Below are positions 53,262 through 62,655 of a stretch of DNA of 64,000 bases, in pieces (position 1 is the stretch's first letter; each line of letters starts with the position of its first letter). This stretch comes from Indioceanicola profundi (GTDB lineage: Bacteria; Pseudomonadota; Alphaproteobacteria; Azospirillales; Azospirillaceae). The notes beneath the pieces were generated by a model. That model was not told where the DNA came from, ran no database searches, and saw only the letters and a program-made list of their open reading frames with translations. Location: assembly GCF_003568845.1 (NCBI RefSeq), contig NZ_CP030126.1:1949001-2013000 (forward strand), read 5' to 3'. A program made the position numbers and the translations under genes.

Positions 53262-53554
53262 AGTACGTTGGGCCGTTTAGGCTAGCCCAGCACCGTGAGA
53301 GGATGGGGTGGGGTCTGAAGCCACCCCCAGGGGGTCAATCAATGGTCCATTCAAAAAAGGCACCTAAAGGGAAAGTTGTTAGTTGTTGTCCCACCCTTCA
53401 AGTCCGGGGTCCCCCTGAGAAAACCAAAGCCCCCCCCCCTCTTCATCCCCCCCAGGGGGTCTCTTCAGCCCTCCCGCGGAACAGGGGGGCCTGTTTTCTG
53501 GGGAGATGGGGACCCCAGCCGTGGGCCGGGGGTGTCCTGGGAGAACCTTGGACC
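53262..53554. other. C/G-homopolymer-rich intergenic stretch
   Basis: About 290 bases between the membrane protein and the right integrase. It contains several runs of 5-9 C or G (for example around 53431-53460), giving spurious open frames; no credible gene or terminator is seen. Confidence 0.6.
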
Positions 53555-54889
53555 TCAGACCAAGGCGTTGACCTCAGGCCCGTAGTCTACCTTCTGAATG
53601 GCGCTGCTGAGGTTCACACAGACGCCCTTGGAATAGCGTCCAAAGGTCATGTCCCTACGCTCATGGCCCACTAGCAACTGGACCGTGGATAGCGGGACCT
53701 CAGCCCCTTCCAGAAGCTCAATCAGGTTCTTCCTGGTGGAATGGAAGACCACGCCAGCCCTATCTACCCCCGCTCCCCTACGGGCCGCTGAGAACTTCTT
53801 AGAGGCGCTATGGCCCTTATCCTTGTCATAGCCTCCAGGCGGGAAGACGCTATCCGGGAAGAACCAGCCGCCTGGGTCAGCCTCAGCGGTCCTCAGGAGC
53901 CTATCCACCAGCGTCTCTATCTGGGGGTGGATGGGGATATGGCGGATAGCGGCTTCAGTCTTCCCTTCCTCAATGGACAGGAAACGGACCCCATGCTTTT
54001 CCACCACATGCTTAGCCCTCAGGCTGGCTAGCTCATTGATACGGCCCCCGGTGAACAGACCCAGGCGAAACAGGTCAGCCAGTGGCCCCTCCAGGGTTCT
54101 CAGGAGGTTGGAGATTTCTTCAGTGGTGTAAGGCACCCAGCCCTTGGCCTTCTTGCCTCCACGGCTCTTGGTTACGGCTCCACGCTGGCCTCCCCAAGGA
54201 TTGGCTTGGTCATCCTTGGTGCGGCCCTTCTGGATAAGCCATTTCCACCAGTTACTGATTCCGCTGAGGTTCCGGTTCCGGGTGTCCTTAGCCATTGCCT
54301 GGAGCTTATCGGAAACATAATCCCCGGCATGGCGGCGGGTGACCTCATGGACCAGGAGGATGCCCTTGGAATCCGCCCACTCCAGGAACTTGGAGACACT
54401 GGTTTTATAATCATGGACGGTCTTCCGGGCCGCTTCAGATGCTTCTAGGTCCACCAGCCATAGAGCGTAGGTTTCCCTCAGGGTGGGTGATTTGGACAGT
54501 GCTCCCCGCACCAGGGAACGCGAAAGACCCTCACTCACCTGGGCCGCGGCTTTCTCAGCAAGCGTCTCCAGGACCACCATGGCAATATCCCGGTCACTCA
54601 TACCAGTGAGAGGGTCTGGAACATTGGACGCTGCTAGGATGGCCTTCCGGACCTCTATGGCCTTCCTAGTCGCGGCACTTAGATTTCCGACCTTCTCCAG
54701 GCCAGCAAGCTCAGCCTTAATTTGGGCCACCAAGGGCCAGCGAAGAACACGGGCTTCATCTAGGGAATGGGTCTTCAGGGTACGGATAATATGAGTGTTT
54801 CCAACCTGAGCCTCTAAGGACCTGGGAACCCGGACCTTCACATACCAAGTCTGGTAGCGACGCATAAGGTACCGGGTGTCGTTATCCAT
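53555..54889 (-). CDS. Tyrosine recombinase/integrase (right)
   Basis: A 444-residue integrase. The N-terminal DUF6538-type domain is MDNDTRYLMRRYQTWYVKVRVPRSLEAQVGNTHIIRTLKT. The catalytic domain has LFTGGRINELASLR (Arg I), VFHSTRKNLIELL (His-x-x-Arg), LLVGHERRDMTFGRYSKG with the nucleophile Tyr. It faces inward from the right end, about 180 bases from attR. Distinct from the left integrase, so the element may be composite or this gene may encode a second insertion activity. Confidence 0.92.
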   Translation of the reverse strand: MDNDTRYLMRRYQTWYVKVRVPRSLEAQVGNTHIIRTLKTHSLDEARVLRWPLVAQIKAELAGLEKVGNLSAATRKAIEVRKAILAASNVPDPLTGMSDRDIAMVVLETLAEKAAAQVSEGLSRSLVRGALSKSPTLRETYALWLVDLEASEAARKTVHDYKTSVSKFLEWADSKGILLVHEVTRRHAGDYVSDKLQAMAKDTRNRNLSGISNWWKWLIQKGRTKDDQANPWGGQRGAVTKSRGGKKAKGWVPYTTEEISNLLRTLEGPLADLFRLGLFTGGRINELASLRAKHVVEKHGVRFLSIEEGKTEAAIRHIPIHPQIETLVDRLLRTAEADPGGWFFPDSVFPPGGYDKDKGHSASKKFSAARRGAGVDRAGVVFHSTRKNLIELLEGAEVPLSTVQLLVGHERRDMTFGRYSKGVCVNLSSAIQKVDYGPEVNALV

Positions 54890-54985
54890 ATCCGCCCCTA
54901 GGGTAGCTTTTACCTCATGTAATTAGCATCCAGGACGGCAATCCAAGCGACCTTAGGAAGCAGCCTCATCAGACAGGCCGTTGCT

Positions 54986-55011
54986 GCGGATACAAAGCGG
55001 TGGTACAAAGC
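54986..55011 (+). repeat. Right arm-type tandem repeat (2 x 13 bp)
   Basis: GCGGATACAAAGC followed directly by GGTGGTACAAAGC. Same orientation as the left pair at 44938-44963 and at a similar distance from the att core, so the two ends are organised as matched binding arms. Confidence 0.7.
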
Positions 55012-55071
55012 GGGCTAACGCACAGGGCCTGAAAGCCTAGGAAAACTGCCGTTTCTGAGCGGACGAGGCAC

Positions 55072-55090
55072 AATCCCACCCTCTCCGCCA
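55072..55090 (+). repeat. attR core (19-bp direct repeat)
   Basis: Identical copy of the tRNA-Ser 3' end AATCCCACCCTCTCCGCCA. Beyond it, the sequence switches back to typical chromosomal composition. Confidence 0.92.
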
Positions 55091-55237
55091 CATTCCCTTG
55101 AAGGTTCTCGGCCGCACCGGGCACGTCTTCCCAAACGCGATGTCCGCGCTCCCGCTGAGCGTGAGCACGCATGCGTCATTTGCGCTTGCAGATCGGGGTA
55201 GAAGCCATAGGATTATGCAGTGTCGAGGGAGGTGGAG

Positions 55238-55441
55238 ATGTCAGCCGCATTAACTCAAGCTGCGCAGTCGGTTATGGATCGGAACAGGGCACGGTGGAGC
55301 CAGATGCTCAACGTGTCACAGGAAGCCATGCAGCGTAATCAGCAGAAAGTCGTCCAGACTATCCAGCAGGTCTCCCAGGCAGAGAAGATCATGTCCGCTG
55401 GGCTGGGCTCTCGCGGCGGCCGCATCGACATTGTCGCCTAG
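55238..55441 (+). CDS. Small phasin-like/coiled-coil hypothetical protein
   Basis: A 67-residue helical protein, MSAALTQAAQSVMDRNRARWSQM, with heptad-like Q/M/A content. The ATG has GAGGGAGG five bases upstream. It is the first gene after attR, so probably the natural neighbour of tRNA-Ser. No domain is recognised; composition resembles short phasin-like helices. Confidence 0.65.
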   Translation: MSAALTQAAQSVMDRNRARWSQMLNVSQEAMQRNQQKVVQTIQQVSQAEKIMSAGLGSRGGRIDIVA

Positions 55442-55472
55442 GACCGGATATTCCCGCGCATACTTTTCCACT

Positions 55473-55493
55473 GCCTGCTGTTCTTCAGCAGGC
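55473..55493 (+). terminator. Weak terminator-like hairpin
   Basis: GCCTGCTG (55473-55480) pairs with CAGCAGGC (55486-55493) around TTCTT; T-rich sequence follows only after seven bases. It lies about 30 bases past the small gene. The remaining bases up to 55,731 show no gene. Confidence 0.45.
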
Positions 55494-55731
55494 CGGCGCT
55501 TTGTTTTCCTTTTCTGACCTCCGCTGATCCGCGCCCGTGTCTCCGGGCGACGGTCTTGGCGGAATTGTGTTTTCCCGAGTCGCGGTTGAATGCGCCGCGT
55601 CCGGGTCGCAGAGGCGCCCGGACGGCCTGCCCTCCCCTGCCCGATCCTCCCGGTCCGGTCCGGGATTTTCTCGCCCGCGCCGGCAGGCGATGTACCATAG
55701 GCATTCCGCTGCCTGAGGATACCGTTCGCCC

Positions 55732-56580
55732 ATGCTGACCGCCGACCAGACCGCCGCCTTCCACCGGGATGGATTCCTTATGCTGCCCGGCTTCCTGGAC
55801 GCCGGCGCCTGTTCCAGGCTAGTCCAGCGTGCGGAGCAACTGGTCGACGGTTTCGACGCGGATGCGCACCGGACCATCTTCCAGACCCGTGACCAGCGGC
55901 ACGCCGCCGACACCTACTTCCTTTCCTCCGGTGACCGCATCCGCTTCTTCTTCGAGGAGGAGGCGTTCGACGCGGATGGGCGACTGCGCCAGGAGAAGCG
56001 GCTGTCCATCAACAAGATCGGTCATGCCCTGCACGACCTCGACCCTGAATTCGATGCCGTATCGCGCGACCGGCGGCTGGCCGCAATTATGACCGATCTG
56101 GGCATGCTCCAGCCTGTGCTGATGCAGTCCATGTACATCTTCAAGCAACCCCGCATCGGCGGCGAAGTCACCTGCCATCAGGATGCGACTTTCCTCTATA
56201 CCGATCCGCCGAGCGTGGTCGGGCTGTGGTTCGCCCTACAGCATGCGACTGTGGAGAATGGCTGCCTCTGGGCGCTTCCCGGCGGACACCGGGCCGGGTT
56301 GAAGTCCCTGTTCGGCCGCACGGCGGAAGGCGGCGTGGCCATGCGCACTCTCAACCCGACTCCGTGGCCCGAAATGACGCCGGAAAACGGCTACGTTCCG
56401 TTGGAAGCGTCGGCTGGAACGCTGGTCCTGCTGCATGGGCTGCTGCCCCACCTGTCCGGCCCCAACCGCTCCGACCGCTCGCGCCACGCTTATGCCGTCC
56501 ATGTTGTGGACGGGGCGCTGCCCTGGCCGGCGGACAACTGGCTGCAGCGTGGGGAAGACAATCCGGCCCGCGGGTTCTGA
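55732..56580 (+). CDS. Phytanoyl-CoA dioxygenase (PhyH)-family protein
   Basis: A 282-residue non-heme iron, 2-oxoglutarate-dependent oxygenase fold. It starts AFHRDGFLMLPGFLDAGAC (typical family N terminus). The iron ligands are probably His-x-Asp in VTCHQDATFLY (about residue 145-147) and a distal His in LLHGLLPHLSGPNRSDRSRHAYAVH, which also supplies a 2-oxoglutarate-binding Arg. Substrate unknown. It stands alone on the plus strand; the response regulator gene lies convergent to it. Confidence 0.88.
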   Translation: MLTADQTAAFHRDGFLMLPGFLDAGACSRLVQRAEQLVDGFDADAHRTIFQTRDQRHAADTYFLSSGDRIRFFFEEEAFDADGRLRQEKRLSINKIGHALHDLDPEFDAVSRDRRLAAIMTDLGMLQPVLMQSMYIFKQPRIGGEVTCHQDATFLYTDPPSVVGLWFALQHATVENGCLWALPGGHRAGLKSLFGRTAEGGVAMRTLNPTPWPEMTPENGYVPLEASAGTLVLLHGLLPHLSGPNRSDRSRHAYAVHVVDGALPWPADNWLQRGEDNPARGF

Positions 56581-56615
56581 GCCGCCACCTACGGAGGGAT
56601 GCTGCATACCGTCGG

Positions 56616-57635
56616 CTATGCTCCATAGCGGCGGAAGCGGTCTCCCTCCAGCGCCGGCCTGATCCGCTCCTGGAGGGAGGCTGGAAGGTCGAGCCAGCTG
56701 CACCAGAAGCGCTCCCCCTGCCCGACCCTGCTGGCCGGATGGATCGCCCAGCGCGGAAGGTCGTCCCGCCCCTCGCCCCATTCCGCGAACCAGGGCTGCC
56801 GGTCTTCCCGCCCCATGCCGTCCAACACATGCGCAGGAGCGTGCTGGTGCCAGGCGTCCGCCCGGTGCGCCTCGATCTGCTCACGATCCTGCACCAGCAG
56901 AAGGCGCCCACGGCCCCGCGCGTCGAAACAGATCATACCTGGCGGATCGACCGAGAAATAATATTCGACGATGCCATCCCTCTGTCGCTCCGCCGCGAAC
57001 CAGCCTGCGAAGTCGGGATCGGCCGGAAAATCGTGGTTGGCATGGAAGATATCCGCGAGGAACCGCGTTATCCCGCGGAAATACCGCTCGTCGGCAAGCG
57101 CGATCTCGGCTTTCAGCCTTCCGCGGACATCTGGATCGTGATTCAGGATGAAGCGGTCGATGATCCCCTCGTTGAAGGCATCGACCGCCAGTCGCTCATC
57201 GGCCTTGCCCGTGAGCAGAATCTTCTGGATCGGCAGATGGGAAATGGCGCGGCAGAGGGCTAACCCGTCCATCTGCGGCATGTCGTAGTCCACCACCAGC
57301 ACGGAAATCTCGGACGCCCGCCGCGGATTGGCCATGATATCGGCGATGCTGCGGAGATGCAGGCGGACCCCATGGTCCGACGGGTCGCCCGGCAGCTCGT
57401 TCAGGTCGCTGACCGTCAGCGGCTGCACCCAGCCATCCGGCCGGGCCGACCGCCCCCGTTCCAGGATCGCGGCCAGCGCCTGGACCGGGCTGACATAGGC
57501 CTCGCAGCGTTGCGCCCGGGACAGGTGGAACGCCAGACTTTCCAGCAGCAGCGGATCGTCATCCACCGCGACGACCGTGGTCGGGTGCCAGTAGGGCGGA
57601 ATTGCGCCAGGACGACCACATCCCCCACCCGCCAT
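56616..57635 (-). CDS. LqsR-like response regulator (conserved receiver Lys replaced)
   Basis: A 339-residue protein. The ATG has GGGAGGG just upstream. The receiver domain has VVAVDDDPLLLESL (acidic pocket D25-D27), an unusually long insert, then VLVVDYDMPQMDGLALC (phosphorylation site D116) and ILLTGKADE (T142). Where receivers have Lys (family pattern AFN-x-GLIDxFIxK) this protein has Asn165 in AFNEGIIDRFILNHDP. The C-terminal 150 residues are an effector part of unknown fold, similar in layout to LqsR-type regulators. It is divergent from a CqsS/LqsS-like kinase gene, its likely partner. Confidence 0.8.
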   Translation of the reverse strand: MAGGGCGRPGAIPPYWHPTTVVAVDDDPLLLESLAFHLSRAQRCEAYVSPVQALAAILERGRSARPDGWVQPLTVSDLNELPGDPSDHGVRLHLRSIADIMANPRRASEISVLVVDYDMPQMDGLALCRAISHLPIQKILLTGKADERLAVDAFNEGIIDRFILNHDPDVRGRLKAEIALADERYFRGITRFLADIFHANHDFPADPDFAGWFAAERQRDGIVEYYFSVDPPGMICFDARGRGRLLLVQDREQIEAHRADAWHQHAPAHVLDGMGREDRQPWFAEWGEGRDDLPRWAIHPASRVGQGERFWCSWLDLPASLQERIRPALEGDRFRRYGA

Positions 57636-57803
57636 GGCACCCTCCCGGAAGGAACTTCTTAGACTTCTACATGTCGGGCAACATTCCCGCAACCACCAGT
57701 AATCCTGTTAAAAGAATATAGCCTTCGCTGGATGCGATGGCCGGCGGGCGGATGTCCGGTATGATTGCCAAAGCAGGGACCTCTACTCGAACCAGCGTGC
57801 GGC

Positions 57804-59133
57804 ATGCCGAAATCAGCGGAATCGGACGATATCAAGCAGCCATGGGCGATGCAGGAGACACCGCGGTTCGGGAGCATTCTTCTGAAATCGAAGAATGCGG
57901 TTATCGTCGGCGCGCTCGGATTCCCAATATACTTCTTCACCTGGGCCAACGTCTTTCCGCAGCCTTATGAAAATTTTTGGCTGCGATTGGTGGGGAGTGC
58001 GGCCTGCCTGCTCTACTGGGGGATGCTGTATTACCGCGGACCTTACAGGGCGGCTGTGGAGCAGGCGGCGCCGGTCTATTGTTACGCCCTGATCGTCTTC
58101 TGCCTGCCGTTCTTCTTCACCTACATGGCGCTGATGAACGGCATGAACGCCGTCTGGATGGCTTCGGCCGTCTGCTCCGTCCTTTATCTGATTCTGCTCC
58201 TGGACCTGCGCAACATGCTTGCAGCGTTGGTCGTCGGCACGGGGCTCGGGATCGCCGCCTATCTGCTGACGGCCGAGCGGGCGGAATTCGGCATCGCGCA
58301 CCTGGCCTATCTTCCCATCCTGGCCTACGCGCTGGTCGGAGCCGTCGTCTACAAATACAACGAGGACGCCATTGAAGATTTGACGGCGGAGCGGATGCGG
58401 GCAGTGGCGGCGGTCAGCGGCTCGATCGCCCACGAGATGCGCACGCCGCTCCTGGGCATCCGGCTGGACGCCGAGGGGCTGCGGGAGGATATCGCCGAGC
58501 TGGAAGCCGCACGGGCCTGGGCGCTGGCGCAGGGCTGGACGCCGCCGGCAGGATCGGACATGGCCGCCGGTGGGCGGAGCCAGACCGGGCAGGCGTTGGA
58601 ACGCATTATCCGCCACGCCGCCCATTTCAATACGGTCATCGACACGCTGCTGGCCAACATCGCCGGCGACCGGCTGGACAGCCGCAATTTCGCCCCGCAC
58701 AGCATGTCCGGCACGGTCTCAGCCGCGCTGGACGCCTATCCCTTCCGCCCGGGCGAGCGGGAGCTGGTCCGCTGGGAACCGGCGGAATGCGACTTTACCT
58801 ATGTCGGTTCGGACATCCTGAGTCAAGAACGGCCTGCGCGCCCTTTCTGAAAAGCACTGGCTTGGTTGCGGCGCTTCCCCCGTCCTGCAAATCCGCCTTC
58901 GGGCCGGCGAGCGGGACAACCGCCTTCACGTCCGGGACAACGGCATCGGCATAGCTCCGGCGGACCTGGCCCGCATCTTCGAACCTTTCCATTCCGGCCG
59001 GTCCGGTGGCGCCGGCATCGGCCTTGCCTTTGCGCGACGCGCCATCGGCTTGTTCGGCGGCCGTATCGGTTGCCGAAGCGATCCAGGACAGGGAGCCGAA
59101 TTCATCATTGAACTTCCCCGCGCCCGCACCTGA
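57804..59133 (+). pseudogene. CqsS/LqsS-like sensor histidine kinase, frameshifted
   Basis: The N-terminal six-helix sensor region has NAVIVGALGFPIYFFTWANVFPQPYENFWLRLVGS and CLPFFFTYMALMNG, characteristic of CqsS/LqsS receptors for alpha-hydroxyketone signals. The H-box is SIAHEMRTPLLGIRLDAEGL (H210). The frame ends early at 58850. Shifting by +1 at about 58820, the ATP-binding domain resumes: VKNGLRALSE (N-box), HVRDNGIGIAP (G1), ARIFEPFHSGRSGGAGIGLAFARR (F and G2), ending at 59133. About eight N-box-leading residues are missing at the junction, so a short deletion is more likely than a single-base error. Divergent from the response regulator. Confidence 0.8.
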
Positions 59134-59153
59134 AACCAGCCGCGGACCTGCAC

Positions 59154-60215
59154 CTATTCGGCGGCTGGCGCTTCCATTTTGGTGCCATAGCGCTTGATCC
59201 AGGTGGCGATGATCCGCTCCCGGTTGGCGGCGAGCCAGGTGAAGTCCATCGGGGCCAGCCGCTTCGCGAGGTCGGGCGGAAGATCGGGAAGCTCCCGGTT
59301 CACCTCACCGCTGGCAACCATGGAGAAGTCGAGCGCGTCGGCATAGAAGCGGCGGGCACGGTCGCTGGCGGACCAGTCGGCGAAGCGGCGCGCCGCGTCC
59401 GCATTTTTCGTTGTCGTCAGGATGGCGGCAGCGCTGACATCCCAGCCGAGACCATCAGGAAACACCGGCACCACGGCCTTGGTCTGGGCCTTGGTATGGG
59501 TCGCCCGGTAATCGAAGGACAGGCCGATATCGATGGCGCCGGTCGAGACCATGCGGCAGGCCTTGCTGCCTTCCTGCGTATAGACCACCATGTTCTCGTG
59601 CAGCGCATCCATGAAGGCCCAGGCACGCTCCTCTCCCATGCTGAGAAGCCAGCCGCCCACGAGGGCCATGCCCACGCCGCTGCTCACCGGGCTGGGCATG
59701 GCGATCCGGCCGCGCCAGGACGGATGCGTCAGGTCGCTCCAGGCCGCTGGCAACCTGTCGCCCAGCCCCGTCGCGGCGCACAGCGCCGTGGTCCAGATGC
59801 CGCCGCCGACCCAGGCGGCTGGTACTCTCGCATCCTTGAACCGGACCTCGACCCGCTCAGCGCCCGAGGGCGTGTAGGGAAGCAGCAGGCCGGCATCCCG
59901 CAGCAGGATCATCGAAGCGGCTGACAGGCCCCAGATCACGTCGATCCCATCCGCCACCTCCGCCTGGGCCATCAGGGCATCAGTGACGGTGCCATTGCCG
60001 AGGGTGCGCATGGTCAGGCGGATGTCGGGGTTCTCGGCCTCGAACGCCTCCTTGAACGGCCGCATGTTCTCCCGCTGGAGCGTGGAAACCACGGTGAGTC
60101 TTGTCAGCATTCCCGACGCCATCGGATCGCCCGAGGCCATTGCGGGGAGCGGGGCGAGAAGGAGCGCCGATAGGAGTTGCAGCGCTGCCGACAGGCCGGC
60201 GAAGCGTCTCCACAT
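59154..60215 (-). CDS. Fe3+/phosphonate-type ABC substrate-binding protein
   Basis: A 353-residue exported binding protein of the PotD/FbpA-like class II fold (SBP_bac_1/6). Start MWRRFAGLSAALQLLSALLLAPLPAMA is a signal peptide; an earlier in-frame Met would add 17 basic residues. Features: LTVVSTLQRENMRPFKEAFEAENPDI, DVIWGLSAASMILLRDAGLLLPYTPSG, WSDLTHPSWRGRIAMPSPVSSGVG, and KAVVPVFPDGLGWDVSAAAILTTTKNADAAR. It resembles binding proteins for iron or 2-aminoethylphosphonate. No permease genes are adjacent. Confidence 0.82.
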   Translation of the reverse strand: MWRRFAGLSAALQLLSALLLAPLPAMASGDPMASGMLTRLTVVSTLQRENMRPFKEAFEAENPDIRLTMRTLGNGTVTDALMAQAEVADGIDVIWGLSAASMILLRDAGLLLPYTPSGAERVEVRFKDARVPAAWVGGGIWTTALCAATGLGDRLPAAWSDLTHPSWRGRIAMPSPVSSGVGMALVGGWLLSMGEERAWAFMDALHENMVVYTQEGSKACRMVSTGAIDIGLSFDYRATHTKAQTKAVVPVFPDGLGWDVSAAAILTTTKNADAARRFADWSASDRARRFYADALDFSMVASGEVNRELPDLPPDLAKRLAPMDFTWLAANRERIIATWIKRYGTKMEAPAAE

Positions 60216-60314
60216 CGATTTCGAACCCCGCCCCACTCCGGAACCTCTCCGAGCCGCTGTAATCAAACGTAAAATCCGTCCTACACTAGTGCGCCGGACA
60301 GGGTCCGGAAAGTC

Positions 60315-61070
60315 TCAATCCGCCGCGGGAAGAAGCCCCTTCACCTCACGCACGCCCAAGGCGCTGGTCAGTACGATCGCGTCGGCACGGCGGAGGTCCT
60401 GCACGCTGACCGCCCGCTCCTCGGCGTTCCAGGCCCCGATCATCGCCGCACGCATGGTGCCGGGCAGCGCCCCCTCTTCCACGCGCGGCGTAACCCATCC
60501 GCAATCCAGCAGAAGGAAGATGTTGGCGGCGCTCGCCTCCGCAACCCTCCCCGCCGTGTTCATCAGCACGGCATCGTCGGCGCCCAGCGCCTGCGCCTCC
60601 CGCCGCGCCATGATGCCATCGAGATAGTTAATACTTTTGATGCGGGACACCGGAGAATGCTCGTTCCGCCGCGTGCATGTAGCGACCGCCAGCACCGCCG
60701 GCCCGGGCGGCGGCGGCAGGGGAGCGGCGGCGATCATCAAAGTCGGTCGCGGCGGTTCCGCCCGCAGCAATCCGCGCGGCCCGGTCCCGGCGGTCAGCGT
60801 CAGGCGCAGGGCGCAATCCGTCAGTCCATTCGCCTTCGCCACCTCTCCCAGCGCATCTACCAGGGCATCGTCCGTCAGGGGCACCGGCAGGCCGATGATA
60901 TCCGCCCCCTGGCGGAGCCGGGCCAGATGGGCCTCGAGTCGCTGCACGGTCCCGCCATCCATGCGCATGGTCTCGAACAGCCCGTCGCCCAGCAGCAGCC
61001 CCCGGTCGGCGGGATCGATCCGCGCTTCGGCGCTGTCGACCAGCCCTTGTCCCAGCCACAGCACGCTCAT
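60315..61070 (-). CDS. pabC: Aminodeoxychorismate lyase (class IV aminotransferase)
   Basis: A 251-residue PLP enzyme of fold type IV. Visible are RGLLLGDGLFETMR, RIKSINYLDGIMARREAQALGADDAVLMN (PLP lysine), and GRVAEASAANIFLLLDCGWVTP. Its ATG overlaps the stop of the pabB gene by 4 bases (ATGA), so the two are translationally coupled. It converts 4-amino-4-deoxychorismate to p-aminobenzoate for folate. A D-amino-acid or branched-chain aminotransferase function is less likely in this context. Confidence 0.9.
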   Translation of the reverse strand: MSVLWLGQGLVDSAEARIDPADRGLLLGDGLFETMRMDGGTVQRLEAHLARLRQGADIIGLPVPLTDDALVDALGEVAKANGLTDCALRLTLTAGTGPRGLLRAEPPRPTLMIAAAPLPPPPGPAVLAVATCTRRNEHSPVSRIKSINYLDGIMARREAQALGADDAVLMNTAGRVAEASAANIFLLLDCGWVTPRVEEGALPGTMRAAMIGAWNAEERAVSVQDLRRADAIVLTSALGVREVKGLLPAAD

Positions 61071-62497
61071 TCCGCTGCCTCCAGCCCTTCGGGATGGCCG
61101 GCAGCCGGCGGCCAGGCCATGTCGGGGTCGAGCGCAGTCAGCAGGGCGCGCGCCTTGGTCAGGCACTCATGGTACTCCGCCTCCGGCTCGCTGTCGGCGA
61201 CGATGCCGCCGCCGGCCTGCGCCTGCACCCACCCGCCGGAAACAGCCAAGGTGCGGATGACGATGGAGCTGTCCATCGCCCCGTCGCGCCCGATCCAGAC
61301 GACGGACCCGCAATAGGCGCCGCGCCGCGCCGGCTCCAGTTCCCGGATGATCTCCATGGCCCGGATCTTCGGCGCGCCGGTGATGGAGCCGCCGGGGAAG
61401 GCCGCCCGCAGCAGGTCCACCGGCCCCAGGCCGGGCTGCAGCCGCGCCTCCACCACGCTGCTCAGGTGATGGACGGTACGGTAGCTCTCCAGCGCCCACA
61501 GGCTCGGCACCCGCACGCTGCCGATCTCCGCCACGCGCGACAGGTCGTTGCGCAGCAGGTCCACGATCATCAGGTTCTCCGCCCGGTCCTTTTCGCTGCC
61601 CCGCAGCTCGTCTGCCAGGGCGGCATCCTCGTCCGGCGTGGCTCCGCGCGGGCGGGTGCCCTTGATCGGACGGGTCTCGATCCGCCCCTCGGCGGACAGG
61701 TTCAGGAACCGTTCCGGGGAGCCCGACGCCAGCGCCCGCCCCTCCCCCAGCTCCAGAAAGGCGGAGAATGGGGCCGCCGTCCGGGGCCGCAGGCGCAGAT
61801 AGGCGTCCCAGGCCGTGGCTCCCGGCGACAGCCTGCCCAGGAAGCGCTGCGTCAGGTTGGCCTGATAGATGTCGCCGGCCTGGATATAATCCAGCACTCT
61901 TCCCACCGCGGCGCGGTAGTCATCGGGCGTCATCTCCGCCCGCCATCCCGGCCCGGAGAGCAGGGCGCGGTCGGTCGGCGTCTGGTGCAGGTCCCACCCG
62001 GCGGCCAGCCGTCCGGCCATCGTCTGCGCACGCCGTTCCGCCTCCGGCCCATGGGCGATCACCCAGGCATCGCCCGCCACATGGTCAAAAGCCGCCACCG
62101 TGTCGTACAGGCCGACCGCCATGTCCGGGAGGTCAAGCCCGACCGACTGCGGCTCCGGCAGCCGCTCCAGCCAACCACCCAATTCGTATCCCAGATATCC
62201 GGCAAGGCCGCCCTGGAACGGCGGCAGCCCCGGCACCGCCGCCCGCCGCGGGCCGAGCAGCTGCTCCAGAAGGGAGAAGGGCTCTCCTTCCACAGGGCGG
62301 CCGTCCAGCAGCACCCGGCCGCCCCGGACATCCAGCCAGGCTTCAGGAGCGGCGCAGATATAGGAATACCGTGCCCGGCCCGGATCCTCCGCAGCGGCCC
62401 CGTCCAACAGGATAGCGCCAGCCTCCCCCGCCAGGGCGGCGAAGGCGGCGGCCGGATCGGCGGCCGGGATCGGCAGGATGACGGGCTGCGGACTCAT
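61067..62497 (-). CDS. pabB: Aminodeoxychorismate synthase component I
   Basis: A 476-residue chorismate-binding enzyme. The key motif PIKGTRPRG (Lys replacing the Ala of anthranilate synthase PIAGTxxRG) marks PabB. Others are IQAGDIYQANLTQRF, SPERFLNL, KDRAENLMIVDLLRNDLSRVAEIGSVRVPSL, FPGGSITGAPKIRAMEII and GGGIVADSEPEAEYHECLTKA. It converts chorismate and ammonia to aminodeoxychorismate. Coupled to pabC. The start MSPQPVIL is chosen; ATG at 62509 is possible. Confidence 0.94.
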   Translation of the reverse strand: MSPQPVILPIPAADPAAAFAALAGEAGAILLDGAAAEDPGRARYSYICAAPEAWLDVRGGRVLLDGRPVEGEPFSLLEQLLGPRRAAVPGLPPFQGGLAGYLGYELGGWLERLPEPQSVGLDLPDMAVGLYDTVAAFDHVAGDAWVIAHGPEAERRAQTMAGRLAAGWDLHQTPTDRALLSGPGWRAEMTPDDYRAAVGRVLDYIQAGDIYQANLTQRFLGRLSPGATAWDAYLRLRPRTAAPFSAFLELGEGRALASGSPERFLNLSAEGRIETRPIKGTRPRGATPDEDAALADELRGSEKDRAENLMIVDLLRNDLSRVAEIGSVRVPSLWALESYRTVHHLSSVVEARLQPGLGPVDLLRAAFPGGSITGAPKIRAMEIIRELEPARRGAYCGSVVWIGRDGAMDSSIVIRTLAVSGGWVQAQAGGGIVADSEPEAEYHECLTKARALLTALDPDMAWPPAAGHPEGLEAAE

Positions 62498-62655
62498 GGC
62501 CGGGACCATAGACGGATGCGGCCCGCCCAACAACGGGCCTCCCGGCGCCTGTCGTCGCGCAGTCGCATGCCAGGATGGAAAACTGCTCCGGCTTACTCCA
62601 TTCTGCGCGCGCCGGGGTCTTTCCCCGCGCCAACCGTCAGGAGAGTTCGTCCTTC

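Noticed and set aside
53303-53674. Plus-strand frame rich in Pro and Gly before the right integrase
   Set aside because: Driven by C/G homopolymer runs, and it runs into the integrase gene on the other strand.
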